Notes under the pieces: model-generated
Databases searched by the model: none
What the model saw: only the letters and a program-made list of their open reading frames with translations
What the model was told of the DNA's origin: nothing
Position numbers and translations under genes: made by a program
DNA from: Dermacentor variabilis
Lineage: Eukaryota > Arthropoda > Arachnida > Ixodida > Ixodidae
Direction of reading: 5' to 3'
DNA length: 64,000 nucleotides
NCBI RefSeq assembly: GCF_050947875.1
Contig: NW_027460335.1
Coordinates: 9,377,928-9,441,927 of the forward strand
In this document: positions 33,446 to 42,975 of the stretch, piece by piece
Numbering within the stretch: position 1 is the stretch's first letter
How the letters are laid out: the number at the start of each line of letters is the position of its first letter

Positions 33446-34920
33446 TTGGAAAGTAGGTAATCGTCACTGGCAATGGGCCACTTTATAATAGCAAAACATC
33501 CCTTTAATTTCTCCGATAGTTGGCGGAATCAAACTCGCAGGGAGTGCGTATTTTACAGCGGCGCGGGTAGGTGGCACAGCGTCTCTAGTTGGAAGCAATG
33601 TGCAGCAGCAGCAGTGGAGTGGGATGGAAGCCCGGGTGCATTTCGCGCCGGGCGATTTGAACCAGCTAAATGTTCCGTTAGAAAACGTTTCAAATTTTTT
33701 GCCTGCTGTATACAATCAAACCCACCTCCCACGGATGCCTCAACAACAACAGCCCGAAGTTTTAGCACGCTACACCACAAACGCGCTAGCTATGTGGAAC
33801 TCTTCAACAAACGTCATTCATGACAATGCATTGGCTAGTTGTGGCATAAGTACAATTGATATGTGTCTCCCGTCATAGAACCTGTCCCCAACTTGGGTCA
33901 CGAAACATGTACAATTAGGCGTGCGCCTAAAGAGGAGGCAATTGTCAGCGTTCGCACGCAAGGCGCGCCACGTATCTTATGTCGTAAGCCACACGCGGGC
34001 TTAGCGGCAGTGCTAGTAGAGCACAGCGCGTCGAGAAGAAATTGCGAGAGTAGCCCGGCGGCCACATGATGTGTTACCTCAGCGCTTGCGCCGGCGTGCC
34101 ATGCATTTTGAATACTATGCACAGGCTTCCCGTTGACACCGCTAAATGGCGCCATGTGCACAAGGGATGCCCGAGAGAACAGTCCTGCTGCAGTATACGC
34201 CTCATTCATAAGGCGCATCAAAGGTGGCAGTAGATTTGGTCGCTGTATTGCTTCAATGCTGAAACTATTACCATCGACACTGATCGCAAGATAGCTTCTA
34301 CTGATTCTTTTATAAAACAGCCATTCTCTGCTTGTTGTTGAGAGATAAATGCCAGCTGGCATTATTCCAGAAACTGAATGAGTTGTGTGGGCAAAAAATT
34401 ACAAGGGAATGTTTTTTCTCAGCCATTCTTCTTTGAATTCGTACGCCTGCGGAACAATCAAGAATGTTAGTGTTCACGCCGCCACGTGCAAAGCAGAGGG
34501 CTCCTTGCAAAGGGTAAGCTGCATATTGCGTGACAGCAATTCGCTAATATGCCTGATATCCGGAAATGCGGCGGACTCCACGACACTTTTCCTCGGCTCA
34601 TATGTGTTAAAGGACTAGCATTCTTTAGGTATGTAGAAGACGTGTCCTCAATAGACTGTGGCTGTCGTAGTGAGGATGGCACCCGCGACCCTGATGTCAG
34701 CGGCACAATGCCATAGACACTAAGCTACACGGTGGTAAACAGGGTTTGCCTACAAAGCTTCGTGTTAGAAAGGGAAACGTAAATCAAGATGTCGTACACA
34801 ACCTAATGACAGCAGATTGCGAACACATATTCTGTATACGCGCGTTTATCTTTGCAATTAAGCTACCTGGCTGCTCGTTCTTCGATCAAATTGCTTTGGT
34901 ACTAGTGTACAGAGACGTGG
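33446..34920. other. No gene recognised; possibly an unnamed repeat
   Basis: Several overlapping frames stay open without a recognisable family. The block 33530-33900 has moderate GC and several in-phase CAG/CAA runs. I cannot assign a function. Confidence 0.35.
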
Positions 34921-35125
34921 AAGAGTGCCAAAATTTTACTTATCCATAAAGAGGGAGACATGAAAAAATTGAAGAAATGCACGCCCATTAGCTTGCTTTC
35001 AATACTGCATAAAATATTAATCAATGCAATTTCTAATAGAATTAGGGCAACACTTGAATTTAATGAACGAACAAAATAGCCTGACTTCAGGAATGGATAT
35101 TCTAGAATGAATCACATCCATGTCA
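34921..35125 (+). pseudogene. Short RTE RT fragment
   Basis: Plus strand: ILLIHKEGDMKKLKKC, PISLLSILHKILINAISNRI and NGYSRMNHIHVINA correspond to RT positions KNYRPISLLSVAYKVF..STIDHIHTVNQV of RTE copy 2, but are much more diverged. About 200 bp survive, cut on the right by a G-rich repeat. Confidence 0.75.
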
Positions 35126-35330
35126 TCAATGCAGCGCTGGATTAAGGGGGGGGGGCTAAGGGGTCTGCAGGCCAGGGCCTCACCTCGGACAGTAGGAGTA
35201 GGAGGTCCATTTATTCTAACCTGCTTAGTATATGGAACCATGGGCAACAGAACTTCGAGCGACAAGTATGAAGCGAGAAAACTAGGAGCAGCAGATGGGG
35301 CCTCCCGCCTAATGTAACAGCATGCGTTTA
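35126..35330 (-). repeat. G-run repeat shared with 44400-44515
   Basis: The reverse complement of 35130-35180 (a run of ten C, then TTAATCCAGCGCTGCATTGA) resembles 44480-44515 (ACCCCC, then CTTAATCCGTCCCTGCATCAA). Both copies interrupt RTE remnants at almost the same codon (HVINA / HINEV). Confidence 0.5.
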
Positions 35331-36430
35331 GCCTGATCATTTGGGGAGAGCTTGTCGAGCTGCAAAAAACAGGAATCCCCTGCCATCCCGGCGAGGCCCT
35401 TTTTCTTACGAAGCAAGGTGCGTTTGCTTGGAAGTTTTCGTGGTTTCCTCTCAGTCCGTCTGTCCAGTGCTGTCTGGAGAGCAGGAGAAAGGGGGAAACA
35501 CCTAAATGTGTAATGTGGGATGAGGACCTAAATCTCCCTAGCCCCTCCGTCACCACCACGCCACCTTCCACTTCTCAAATAGTTCTGCCGCTGTCCTTCT
35601 CATAGAAAGGATGTGCTGCAGTACCCAACAGTGCCTCCCATGCGACTTTTCTTTACCGTGATGGTAATTTGGGCGGGAGAGGATGAGTCCGATAGCAGAT
35701 GATGATGAGTCTGATGACAGAGTCTATGCAGGAAAGGAAAGAAGGCGTCACACGTGCTTTTGTCCGCGTGCCGTGGGGCATGGAATGTTTACTGTTCGGG
35801 CTAGGGTTGTGGAAGAGTGAAGGGCGAAGTTAGAGAGCTGGACACAAAGGCCTGTCTACAGGGCCCATTCCTGCCTAGTGGCGGCGCACCCTCGCGCGCG
35901 CTGGACGGAAAAAGTAGGTCAGACTGGTCGCCGAACTTTCCAGAAAGAAGTAGAAAAAGATTACTCAGAGGCGACGGAGTGCGCATAACTTCGCCCGCGC
36001 TAGGAGTCGCTCTCTCCCCTTCGTTCTGGCGCTCGGCGTCGACGGGGCAAAAGAAAAATCGAGAACCTCCCAGAACAGACGATTGCTCCTAGCCAGTAGG
36101 AAGGCGAGACCGGATCGGGAGAAGGAGCGAGTTTGTACAGAGAATGAGGGATTTTGTACGAGGAACTCTATGCGTATGTGAAGGCCTGCGTTAGCGCTAG
36201 TAACAGACAGACGCGGCGTGCGTCTATAAAAGGAAGGTGATCGTGGGCTGCGATTCAGCCCCGAGTCGCAGGTTAAGCTTGCATAAGCCCGCCCGCTGAG
36301 GAGTTCGCGGGGGACGCACCACTCTTGGTCTGCCCCGGACCATACAGGCAGTGTGAACCCGTCATCGGGACGGCCGCCGTTGGACACCTGCGGTCGCGTC
36401 GGACTGACGAAGTGTCCGGTAAACAATTAG
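35331..36430. other. GC-rich upstream region of the hAT pseudogene
   Basis: No gene recognised. GC rises from about 35800 and stays high up to the hAT coding start, which may be the element's 5' end or leader. I could not find terminal inverted repeats. Confidence 0.4.
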
Positions 36431-36431
36431 C

Positions 36432-38582
36432 ATCCATTCATGCGAAAATTCTCGGTCGGAAGCATCAAAGTGGTGCGTCTAAACGAAAGGCGCAGATTGA
36501 AAGAGAAGAGCGTGAAAAGAAGCTACACAAGATGACACAGTACCTACTGAATGCAGCTTCTCCGGAGCATTATGATCGCTCTAGCCAGAGTCCATGTCAA
36601 ACTACTAATAGTACCGACTGTGCTTCTGTGGAGGACTTGCCAACTCCATCACCACCGTTTCCTGGCAAGAAGCAAGGCTTGACTGATCTTGGTTGTCTGG
36701 ATCCTGTGAAAACGGTGCCAACCTCCGTCGTTCATATTTCTGAGCAGCCGACGCTAACCGAGCCCTGTCCTGTTCCTGAGTCAGCAAGGTCTATGCTACT
36801 TGGCCGCGCCCCGGCCACAGAGCTCCAGGTGTCCGGTCCGCCACGCTCGATTTCTATTACTGCTGATCAACAGGTGCCAAACCTTCTCGATGAGCCTCCT
36901 TCTACTCACGAGCACCAGGAAAGAAAACTCCAAGAACCGACACACCCGTTTCCTGTTAGTTTGGCTTCAAATCATCATGTTCCCACCCACAAAGGGTGCC
37001 TCAAGAGGACGAATGAGAATGCTTCTCGTTGTGACAACAGAGAAGTACAGACAGCCCCACAGCAAGAGGTACGTTGCGAGATTATCCGAAGTGACCCAGC
37101 TAAGCGGCCGGACGTTATTACTGACAGCTTTCGGAATGTATGCCTTGAGAAAGGGCCATTGTATTTTAAAAATGGGGCAGAAAATATTCTGTCTTCCGAA
37201 AGGCAATACAAAACTCAGAAACGCTATATGTCACCTCATCTTTTCATGCGAAAGGCTGTAAATCGGGAGGCGTACGAGCGACATTGGTTATTGTACTCGG
37301 AGACCAAAGGTTCCGTTTACTGTTTCATGTGCAAACTGTTTTAGATTTTAAGTAACCCCAGTGCTTTCACCAGGCACGGGTTTTCTGATTGGAAGAGAGC
37401 AGAAGAAAAGGTTTGCGCACATGAAAATAGCGTCGAGCACCGGAACTGCGCGGCAGCATGGCTCACCCGCTCTAACTCAAGCAGCACAATTGAGAAGCAG
37501 CTGGTTAAGCATCTTGTCACTGAGACCGCTTACTGGACAGCTTTGTTGAAGCGCGCAGTCGTTGTTGTTAAGCTTCTAGCTGAGCGCAACCTAGAGTTTA
37601 GGGGCAGTGATGAGATTTTCCGTTCAATTAAATTGGAGTTCTTGAGGCCATTGCCAAGTTTGATCCCTTTCTAGAGGAACACATAAAAGGCTACGGGGAC
37701 AAAGGAGAAGGTCACCCATCGTATCTGTCAAAAACCATTTGTGATGAATTTGTGAAGCATATGGCAAAGGCTGTCAAGGTACTTCTCGTTGACGAAGTGA
37801 AACGCGCAAAATACTTCTCCTTAAATGCTGATTCGACTCCAGACCTTACTCACGTTGATCAGCTGTCAGTTGTGTTACGATACAATTTGAATGGGAAAGT
37901 GCGCGAACCCTTCCTTGGATTTCTTCCAATTCAATCGCATACAGGCTTGTATCTTTTAGATACCGTGGTGTCCCTCTTGACGACCAAAGGCATCTCAATT
38001 GATAATTTTAGGGGCCAAGCTTATGATACTGCGAGTAATATGTCAGGAAAATACAAAGGACTGCACGCTCAAATCAAACACCTCAACGAATTGGCCATCT
38101 ACGTCCCGTGTGCTGGTCATTCACTGAACTTAGTTGGCGCGTGAGGCGCTGACAGTTGCCTTGAAGCAGTCAAATATTTTTACTCTAATTCAGAGACTGT
38201 ATGTGTTCTTTGCTGCCTCACCTAAGCGATGGAAGTATCTTTTGGACAGCATGGGTGGAACTGGCCAGCAGCTTGTTTTGAAAAGTATCTCTGAGACCAG
38301 GTGGTCACGACACGCTGAATCATGTAAGGCCATTCTGAAGAATGTCATGCAGTCTTGTGTCGCCTTGAAGCTATATCAAAGAAGGAGGAAGAAAACGGAG
38401 GCACTAGGAACGATGCGCATTCTCTCTTGAAGAAAATGGCAAAAATAGAGATGGCGTTCATGGCGTTTTTCTGAAGTGTAATCTAGGAGCGCTTTGAAAA
38501 AATGAGCGTAGCACTTCAGAAACCAGGCCTAGTCATTTCAAGTGCTGTAGACCTGTTGAGCTCTCTAGAAGTCTTTGTTAAC
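36432..38582 (+). pseudogene. hAT-type (ZMYM1-like) transposase, N-terminal and middle part
   Basis: Encodes the start of a hAT-lineage transposase of the ZMYM1 kind. A basic SGASKRKAQIEREEREKKL helix comes first (about 36470), then a long low-complexity linker. A TTF-type zinc finger follows (WLLYSETKGSVYCFMCKLF to 37344), then a DUF4371 domain (LNADSTPDLTHVDQLSVVLRY at 37820; FRGQAYDTASNMSGKYKGLH; CAGHSLNLVG; SETRWSRHAES). Breaks: TAG at 37342, frameshift near 37635, TGA at 38142, frameshift near 38180, stop near 38428 and further stops to 38500. It is interrupted at 38582 by a LINE and resumes at 42976. Any cut-and-paste activity is lost. Confidence 0.88.
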
Positions 38583-38870
38583 TTTGTTGTACAGATTCTG
38601 GCGTTCCTCGGCACATGGCAGCCCTTGGATTCCTTTTGCGAGGCTATCGTCCTGCCTCTATCACCATGTTACGTCAGAGATCAACACTATGGCGGAAACG
38701 CCACATCATCAACCCTTGACGCGGTGTACATCGTGCCCCGACTTGGCTGGCCATTCCCATCGCCTACGACACCAGTCAGCCGGATGTACTTAAGAGCGAC
38801 GCTTTCATCGGGCCACTTCAGTGGGCTGGACGGAGCGGCAGCCATGCAACCGCTTCAAAACCCGTTCTTG
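38583..38870 (+). promoter_or_regulatory. LINE 5' monomer 1 (288 bp)
   Basis: Starts at TTTGTTGTACAG and is identical by eye to 38871-39158. It contains the arthropod initiator-like TTCAGTG (38817-38823), followed 24 bases later by ATG in a good context (GCAGCCATGC, ATG 38844-38846). The unit is 96 codons long with no stop in the ORF1 frame. Tandem 5' monomers act as promoters in mouse L1; here that role is inferred. Confidence 0.8.
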
Positions 38871-39158
38871 TTTGTTGTACAGATTCTGGCGTTCCTCGGC
38901 ACATGGCAGCCCTTGGATTCCTTTTGCGAGGCTATCGTCCTGCCTCTATCACCATGTTACGTCAGAGATCAACACTATGGCGGAAACGCCACATCATCAA
39001 CCCTTGACGCGGTGTACATCGTGCCCCGACTTGGCTGGCCATTCCCATCGCCTACGACACCAGTCAGCCGGATGTACTTAAGAGCGACGCTTTCATCGGG
39101 CCACTTCAGTGGGCTGGACGGAGCGGCAGCCATGCAACCGCTTCAAAACCCGTTCTTG
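38871..39158 (+). promoter_or_regulatory. LINE 5' monomer 2 (288 bp)
   Basis: Exact second copy. Its initiator-like TTCAGTG (39105-39111) and ATG (39132-39134) would give the shortest ORF1. A third start of the unit, TTTGTTGTACAG, at 39159-39170 marks the junction to single-copy ORF1. Confidence 0.82.
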
Positions 39159-40091
39159 TTTGTTGTACAGGTTGGTAAACACCCGGCGTTGCACGCTAAG
39201 CGATCCAGTAATATCTGTCTGCTGCTCTTCCCAGGCCCACTGGTGATTCTTTGTGATTTTTTTGAGTGTATATATGTTGTTAAGTTGCTTATGTTAGCTG
39301 GGGATGTGGAACAGAACCCTGGTCCTCAAAAGGAGATTCTAGACGCCATTGCGGCCTTGTCGGCTAAAAGTGACGCACGCCATACCGAGGTAATAGGGAT
39401 GCTATCAGAGGTCCGAGCTAATCAGCAAAAACTTGAGGAAAAAGTTTCCAGCTTAGCCAGTAGGCTCGCAACAGTTGAATCCCTGGTGGAATCATATGAA
39501 GCAAATCAGAATGGTGTTGATCTACCGAGAGTAGTCGATGAAGCTGTGCGAGACCAAACTGCAGCAATAACTTCTCGGTTGGACGAGCTGGAAGACCGCT
39601 CTCGCCGTGACAACCTTATATTCTACGGGATTCCTGACGTCCCAGCTGAGAACTGGTCCGAATCGGAAACTAAAATTCGAAACTGCCTTACCAATTTACT
39701 ACAGATAACTTTAATAGATGAAGCCATTTCCCGCGCCCACAGGCTGGGTACCTATGCAGTAAATAAGCACCGGCCCATAATCGTAAAATTCTCGTCCTCA
39801 AAACTTAAGCAAAAGGTTTTCACCGAGCGAAAAAAATTCAAAGGTTCTGGCATTTCTGTTAGCGAAGACTTCTGCCGCGCCACACACTTGTCACAGAAAA
39901 AATTGATTGAATTCGGAAAGGCTAGCGGACAGAAATATGTGTTACGGCTTAACCGTCTACAAATCGACAAAAAAACTTACGTTTACTGTCCGGTAACTGA
40001 TCGAGTCTGCGAAATCCACACAAACGAGCTTCGTTCGACAAATTCTGTCCCAAATGCACCTTCTGATGGCCCTAGCAATTCACAAACATAG
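39132..40091 (+). CDS. LINE ORF1 protein with 2A-like motif
   Basis: I choose the ATG at 39132 because it lies in a strong context just after the last initiator-like site. The frame itself is open from 38502, but its first 27 codons belong to the hAT gene and the next 192 to the monomers. The product has about 319 residues. Residues 1-56 include a hydrophobic stretch (LVILCDFFECIYVVKLLML), followed directly by the 2A-like GDVEQNPGP (39300-39326). Then come a coiled coil (EKVSSLASRLATVESLVES region), an RRM-like domain (RRDNLIFYGIPDVP) and a basic C-terminal domain (KFSSSKLKQKVF to YVYCPVTDRVCEI), as in L1 ORF1p. Such proteins bind the element's RNA. Confidence 0.85.
   Translation: MQPLQNPFLFVVQVGKHPALHAKRSSNICLLLFPGPLVILCDFFECIYVVKLLMLAGDVEQNPGPQKEILDAIAALSAKSDARHTEVIGMLSEVRANQQKLEEKVSSLASRLATVESLVESYEANQNGVDLPRVVDEAVRDQTAAITSRLDELEDRSRRDNLIFYGIPDVPAENWSESETKIRNCLTNLLQITLIDEAISRAHRLGTYAVNKHRPIIVKFSSSKLKQKVFTERKKFKGSGISVSEDFCRATHLSQKKLIEFGKASGQKYVLRLNRLQIDKKTYVYCPVTDRVCEIHTNELRSTNSVPNAPSDGPSNSQT
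39300..39326 (+). promoter_or_regulatory. 2A-like ribosome-skipping motif in ORF1
   Basis: Codes G-D-V-E-Q-N-P-G-P, an exact match to the D-x-E-x-N-P-G-P signature at which ribosomes skip the Gly-Pro bond. It would release a leader of about 64 residues and a separate ORF1p beginning with Pro. 2A-like motifs are known in some non-LTR retrotransposons (trypanosome ingi/L1Tc, sea urchin and mollusc CR1-like); I do not know of a description in ticks. Confidence 0.85.
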
Positions 40092-40106
40092 CGGAGTCAT
40101 GGTCCG
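40089..40106 (+). promoter_or_regulatory. In-frame UAG between ORF1 and ORF2
   Basis: The ORF1 stop (TAG, 40089-40091) is followed by CGG and then, in the same frame, by ORF2 without another stop. The first in-frame ATG of ORF2 comes only after the endonuclease domain. The nearby ATG at 40099 is in another frame. ORF2 must therefore start by readthrough, reinitiation at a non-AUG codon or another recoding route (inference). Confidence 0.7.
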
Positions 40107-42926
40107 GTGGCAAAAAATATTTCTCTTCTGTATTCAAATATTCGCAGCGTATGCAACAAGCGGGATGCTTTATCTTCTGTCGTCGACACGTGCAGTGCAG
40201 ATATTGTTATCCTGACAGAGACATGGCTTTCTAGCAAAATTGAAGACCGTGAAATTTTGGAATGCCAGGGTGTTTACCGTTTCTATCGACATGATCGTGA
40301 TGTGCGGTGTGGTGGCGGTGTACTTATCGGTGTTCGTGATTCGATTACCGCTGCTGCAATTGAGCTTGCGTCGCCATTAGAGCTAGTGTGCACGCGCGTA
40401 GGCTTCGAACGCAAAAATTTTATCATTTGCGTCGTTTACAGGCCCCCTTCCTCACCTAACACATTTTGTTCAGACCTTCACGATGCCTTAAATAGTTTAA
40501 TTTTACGGTTCCCTTCCACGCCACTAATACTCCTTGGGGACTTTAAGTTTCCTGGCATTAACTGGCATACTGATCCCCCTTCAACCCAAGAGTGTTGTTC
40601 TGAATATTCCGAATTCATCAGCCTTTGCCTCGATTTTAACCTGCACCAGCTTGTCCTGAAGCCTACTCGATGTTCTGCACACTCGGCTAATATCCTAGAT
40701 TTAATCCTTACTACATCCCCGGAATTTGTTTCGCCCCTAACTTACCTACCGGGTATTAGCGATCATTGTATAATCCAGTGTAATTTGATGTTAACCATCC
40801 CATCTGTTAATTCGTCGAAAGTTATACGTGATTACAAAAATGCTGATTTTGCCGCAATTAATAACGAACTAGAAACTTTCATCACTGACTACATTCCAAG
40901 TTTCCACACTCGATCGGTTGAAGAAAACTGGTCAATATTCAAAGAGAAAGCCAACTCCTTAATTAACCGGTACATCCCGCAAAAACGTATTTATTCTAAT
41001 TCTCGCGCACCCTGGTTCAACTCGCGTCTTAAACGTTTACTGAACAAAAAGAAAAGGCTTTTCCGACGAGCAAAATTAACTGGCAATCATGATCGTTGGA
41101 ATGCTTACACACTAGCACTGAGCGACTACAAGAATGCTGTAGCAGAGTCCAAAACAACATTTTATGAGCACACGTTGCCTTCTTTTTTGAAAGACAACCC
41201 ACAGAAATTTTGGAGTGTGGTCAACGGTAAAAAATCTAGTGCCATTGAGCTGTGTGACCTTAACAACGAACCTGTCGATCGGAGTGTCTGTTGTGAAGTG
41301 TTGAATGACGCGTTCATCTCTGTATTTTCGGATTCTGTGCTGTGCGCAAGCGCTGTTTTTCCTGATGTGCATTATTTTCCAATGCTTCCTATTACCATTG
41401 ACTTTGATGGCGTTGTAAAGTTGATACAGACCTCAAAAGTTTCTGCATGCAGTGGAGTAGATGGTATCAACACGAAATTTCTTAAGGGAACTATTACTTA
41501 TTCATCTATAATTCTGAGCGAAATCTTTGCTCAGTCACTTCAAACCACCATCCTTCCGAATGATTGGAAGGCAGGGATGGTGATTCCCGTACACAAGTCT
41601 GGCAGTCGGTACTCCCCACTTAATTACAGACCTATATCCCTAACCAGCGTTCCCTGCAAATTAATGGAGCACATAATTTACTCACACCTGGTTTCATTTC
41701 TCGAGTCAAACCTATTTTTTACCCCCTACCAACATGGATTTAGAAAATACTATTCCTGCGAAACACAGCTTTTGTCATTCACTAATGATTTATTCCAGGC
41801 GATGGATGCTAACATTATTATTGACTGCATTTTTTTAGACTTCGCCAAAGCATTCGATACTGTTTCACACGAATTACTTTTAACCAAATTAAGTAACCTC
41901 AACATTGATCCTAACGTGCTTGCTTGGATCAAGTGTTTTTTGTCTAACCGTTCCCAATTTGTTTATGCTAACGAATACTTCTCTTCCACTGGTCGAGTAA
42001 CCTCCGGTGTACCGCAAGGCTCGGTTCTAGGACCATTATTATTTCTAATTTATATTAATGACCTCCCAGACCAAATTAAATCATCAATTAAGTTATTCGC
42101 CGATGACTGTGTTCTCTATCGTGTCATTTCTAACTCTGGCGACTGCGATACTCTTCAATCAGACATTGGCATAGTAACATCATGGTGTGCTAGATCCCAA
42201 ATGAAGCTCAATTCTAATAAATGTAAGGCGATGCGTGTGTCCCGTGTTGTAAGAAATACCACCCTTCCTACGTACAATATTAACAACATACCTGTAGAAA
42301 ATGTATCATCATATAAATATCTTGGTATCTACATTACGCACAATCTTACATGGAATATTCATATAAATTACATTTACGGTAACGCTAATCGCATGCTTGG
42401 GTTTTTACGGCGTAATTTTTCATCGGCATCTGTAGCTGTCAAGTTATTTCTGTACAAATCCTTAGTGAGGCCTAAACTTGAATATGCATGCTCCATTTTC
42501 GACCCTTCTACTCTAAAGCTAAAGAACACCATCGAATCCATTCAAAACCGAGCTGCTCGTTTTATTCTTTCGAATTATTCTCGTCATGCAAGTGTCTCAT
42601 CAATGAAACTAACCCTTGACTTGCCTAACCTAGAGTTACGTCGTAAATACTTTCGCCTATGCCTTTTTCACAAGATCTATTACTCTAACGAAACACTTAA
42701 GGATGAACTAATCTCCCCTCCATCATACATATCGTCACGCACGGATCATCGTTTTAAGGTTGAAGTCCCAACTTGTCGCACGAACGTTTATTTTGATTCC
42801 TTTATACCAAGAACGACGAATGACTGGAACCGCCTCCCTGCCTCCGTCACTGCCATTTCTGACGCCACAAACTTCAAGAATATTGTTAACGAATATGTTT
42901 GTACTAATCACCACTCCTCTCTGTAA
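40092..42926 (+). CDS. LINE ORF2: APE endonuclease and reverse transcriptase
   Basis: About 944 codons without a stop. Endonuclease: LLYSNIRSV start, ILTETWLSS (Glu), a CVVYRPP strand, LLGDFKFPGINW and PGISDHCII (catalytic His). The usual GDFN reads GDFK (AAG at 40545), which removes an active-site Asn. RT follows: NYRPISLTSVPCKLME near 41625, FLDFAKAFDTVSHELL, SGVPQGSVLGPLLFLIYINDL near 42005, and the catalytic LFADDCVLY near 42095. The C-terminal domain (RPKLEYACSIFDP, IQNRAARFIL) ends at 42926. No RNase H. It would nick the target and copy the element RNA. Confidence 0.92.
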   Translation, partial: RSHGPVAKNISLLYSNIRSVCNKRDALSSVVDTCSADIVILTETWLSSKIEDREILECQGVYRFYRHDRDVRCGGGVLIGVRDSITAAAIELASPLELVCTRVGFERKNFIICVVYRPPSSPNTFCSDLHDALNSLILRFPSTPLILLGDFKFPGINWHTDPPSTQECCSEYSEFISLCLDFNLHQLVLKPTRCSAHSANILDLILTTSPEFVSPLTYLPGISDHCIIQCNLMLTIPSVNSSKVIRDYKNADFAAINNELETFITDYIPSFHTRSVEENWSIFKEKANSLINRYIPQKRIYSNSRAPWFNSRLKRLLNKKKRLFRRAKLTGNHDRWNAYTLALSDYKNAVAESKTTFYEHTLPSFLKDNPQKFWSVVNGKKSSAIELCDLNNEPVDRSVCCEVLNDAFISVFSDSVLCASAVFPDVHYFPMLPITIDFDGVVKLIQTSKVSACSGVDGINTKFLKGTITYSSIILSEIFAQSLQTTILPNDWKAGMVIPVHKSGSRYSPLNYRPISLTSVPCKLMEHIIYSHLVSFLESNLFFTPYQHGFRKYYSCETQLLSFTNDLFQAMDANIIIDCIFLDFAKAFDTVSHELLLTKLSNLNIDPNVLAWIKCFLSNRSQFVYANEYFSSTGRVTSGVPQGSVLGPLLFLIYINDLPDQIKSSIKLFADDCVLYRVISNSGDCDTLQSDIGIVTSWCARSQMKLNSNKCKAMRVSRVVRNTTLPTYNINNIPVENVSSYKYLGIYITHNLTWNIHINYIYGNANRMLGFLRRNFSSASVAVKLFLYKSLVRPKLEYACSIFDPSTLKLKNTIESIQNRAARFILSNYSRHASVSSMKLTLDLPNLELRRKYFRLCLFHKIYYSNETLKDELISPPSYISSRTDHRFKVEVPTCRTNVYFDSFIPRTTNDWNRLPASVTAISDATNFKNIVNEYVCTNHHSSL

Positions 42927-42975
42927 TGCCTCCGGGCCTTGAGAGTATGACAATAAATAAATAAATAAATAAATA

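Larger units (their letters stand above)
38583..42975 (+). mobile_element. Young CR1/L2-type LINE with 5' monomers and 2A-like ORF1
   Basis: About 4.4 kb inserted in the hAT pseudogene between GTTAAC and AACTCTTTGCG; AAC on both sides (38580-38582, 42976-42978) may be a 3-bp TSD. Order: two identical 288-bp monomers, ORF1, one in-frame TAG, ORF2 and a short 3' UTR ending in (AAAT)n (42951-42975). Both ORFs lack internal stops, in contrast to every other element here, so the insertion is recent relative to them. The tail and ORF2 style place it in the CR1/L2 group (inference from motifs). Confidence 0.92.

Noticed and set aside
33473..34069. Coding gene around 33.5-34.0 kb
   Set aside because: Three overlapping frames of similar length in different phases, none with a known domain; more likely an unannotated repeat.
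36325..36431. hAT coding start at 36325
   Set aside because: The frame there begins with TTG, and the first 35 codons do not resemble the family; homology starts near 36432-36470.
38502..40091. A single 529-codon gene
   Set aside because: The first 27 codons are hAT transposase, the next 192 are two 96-codon monomers; only the part from about 39132 is ORF1.
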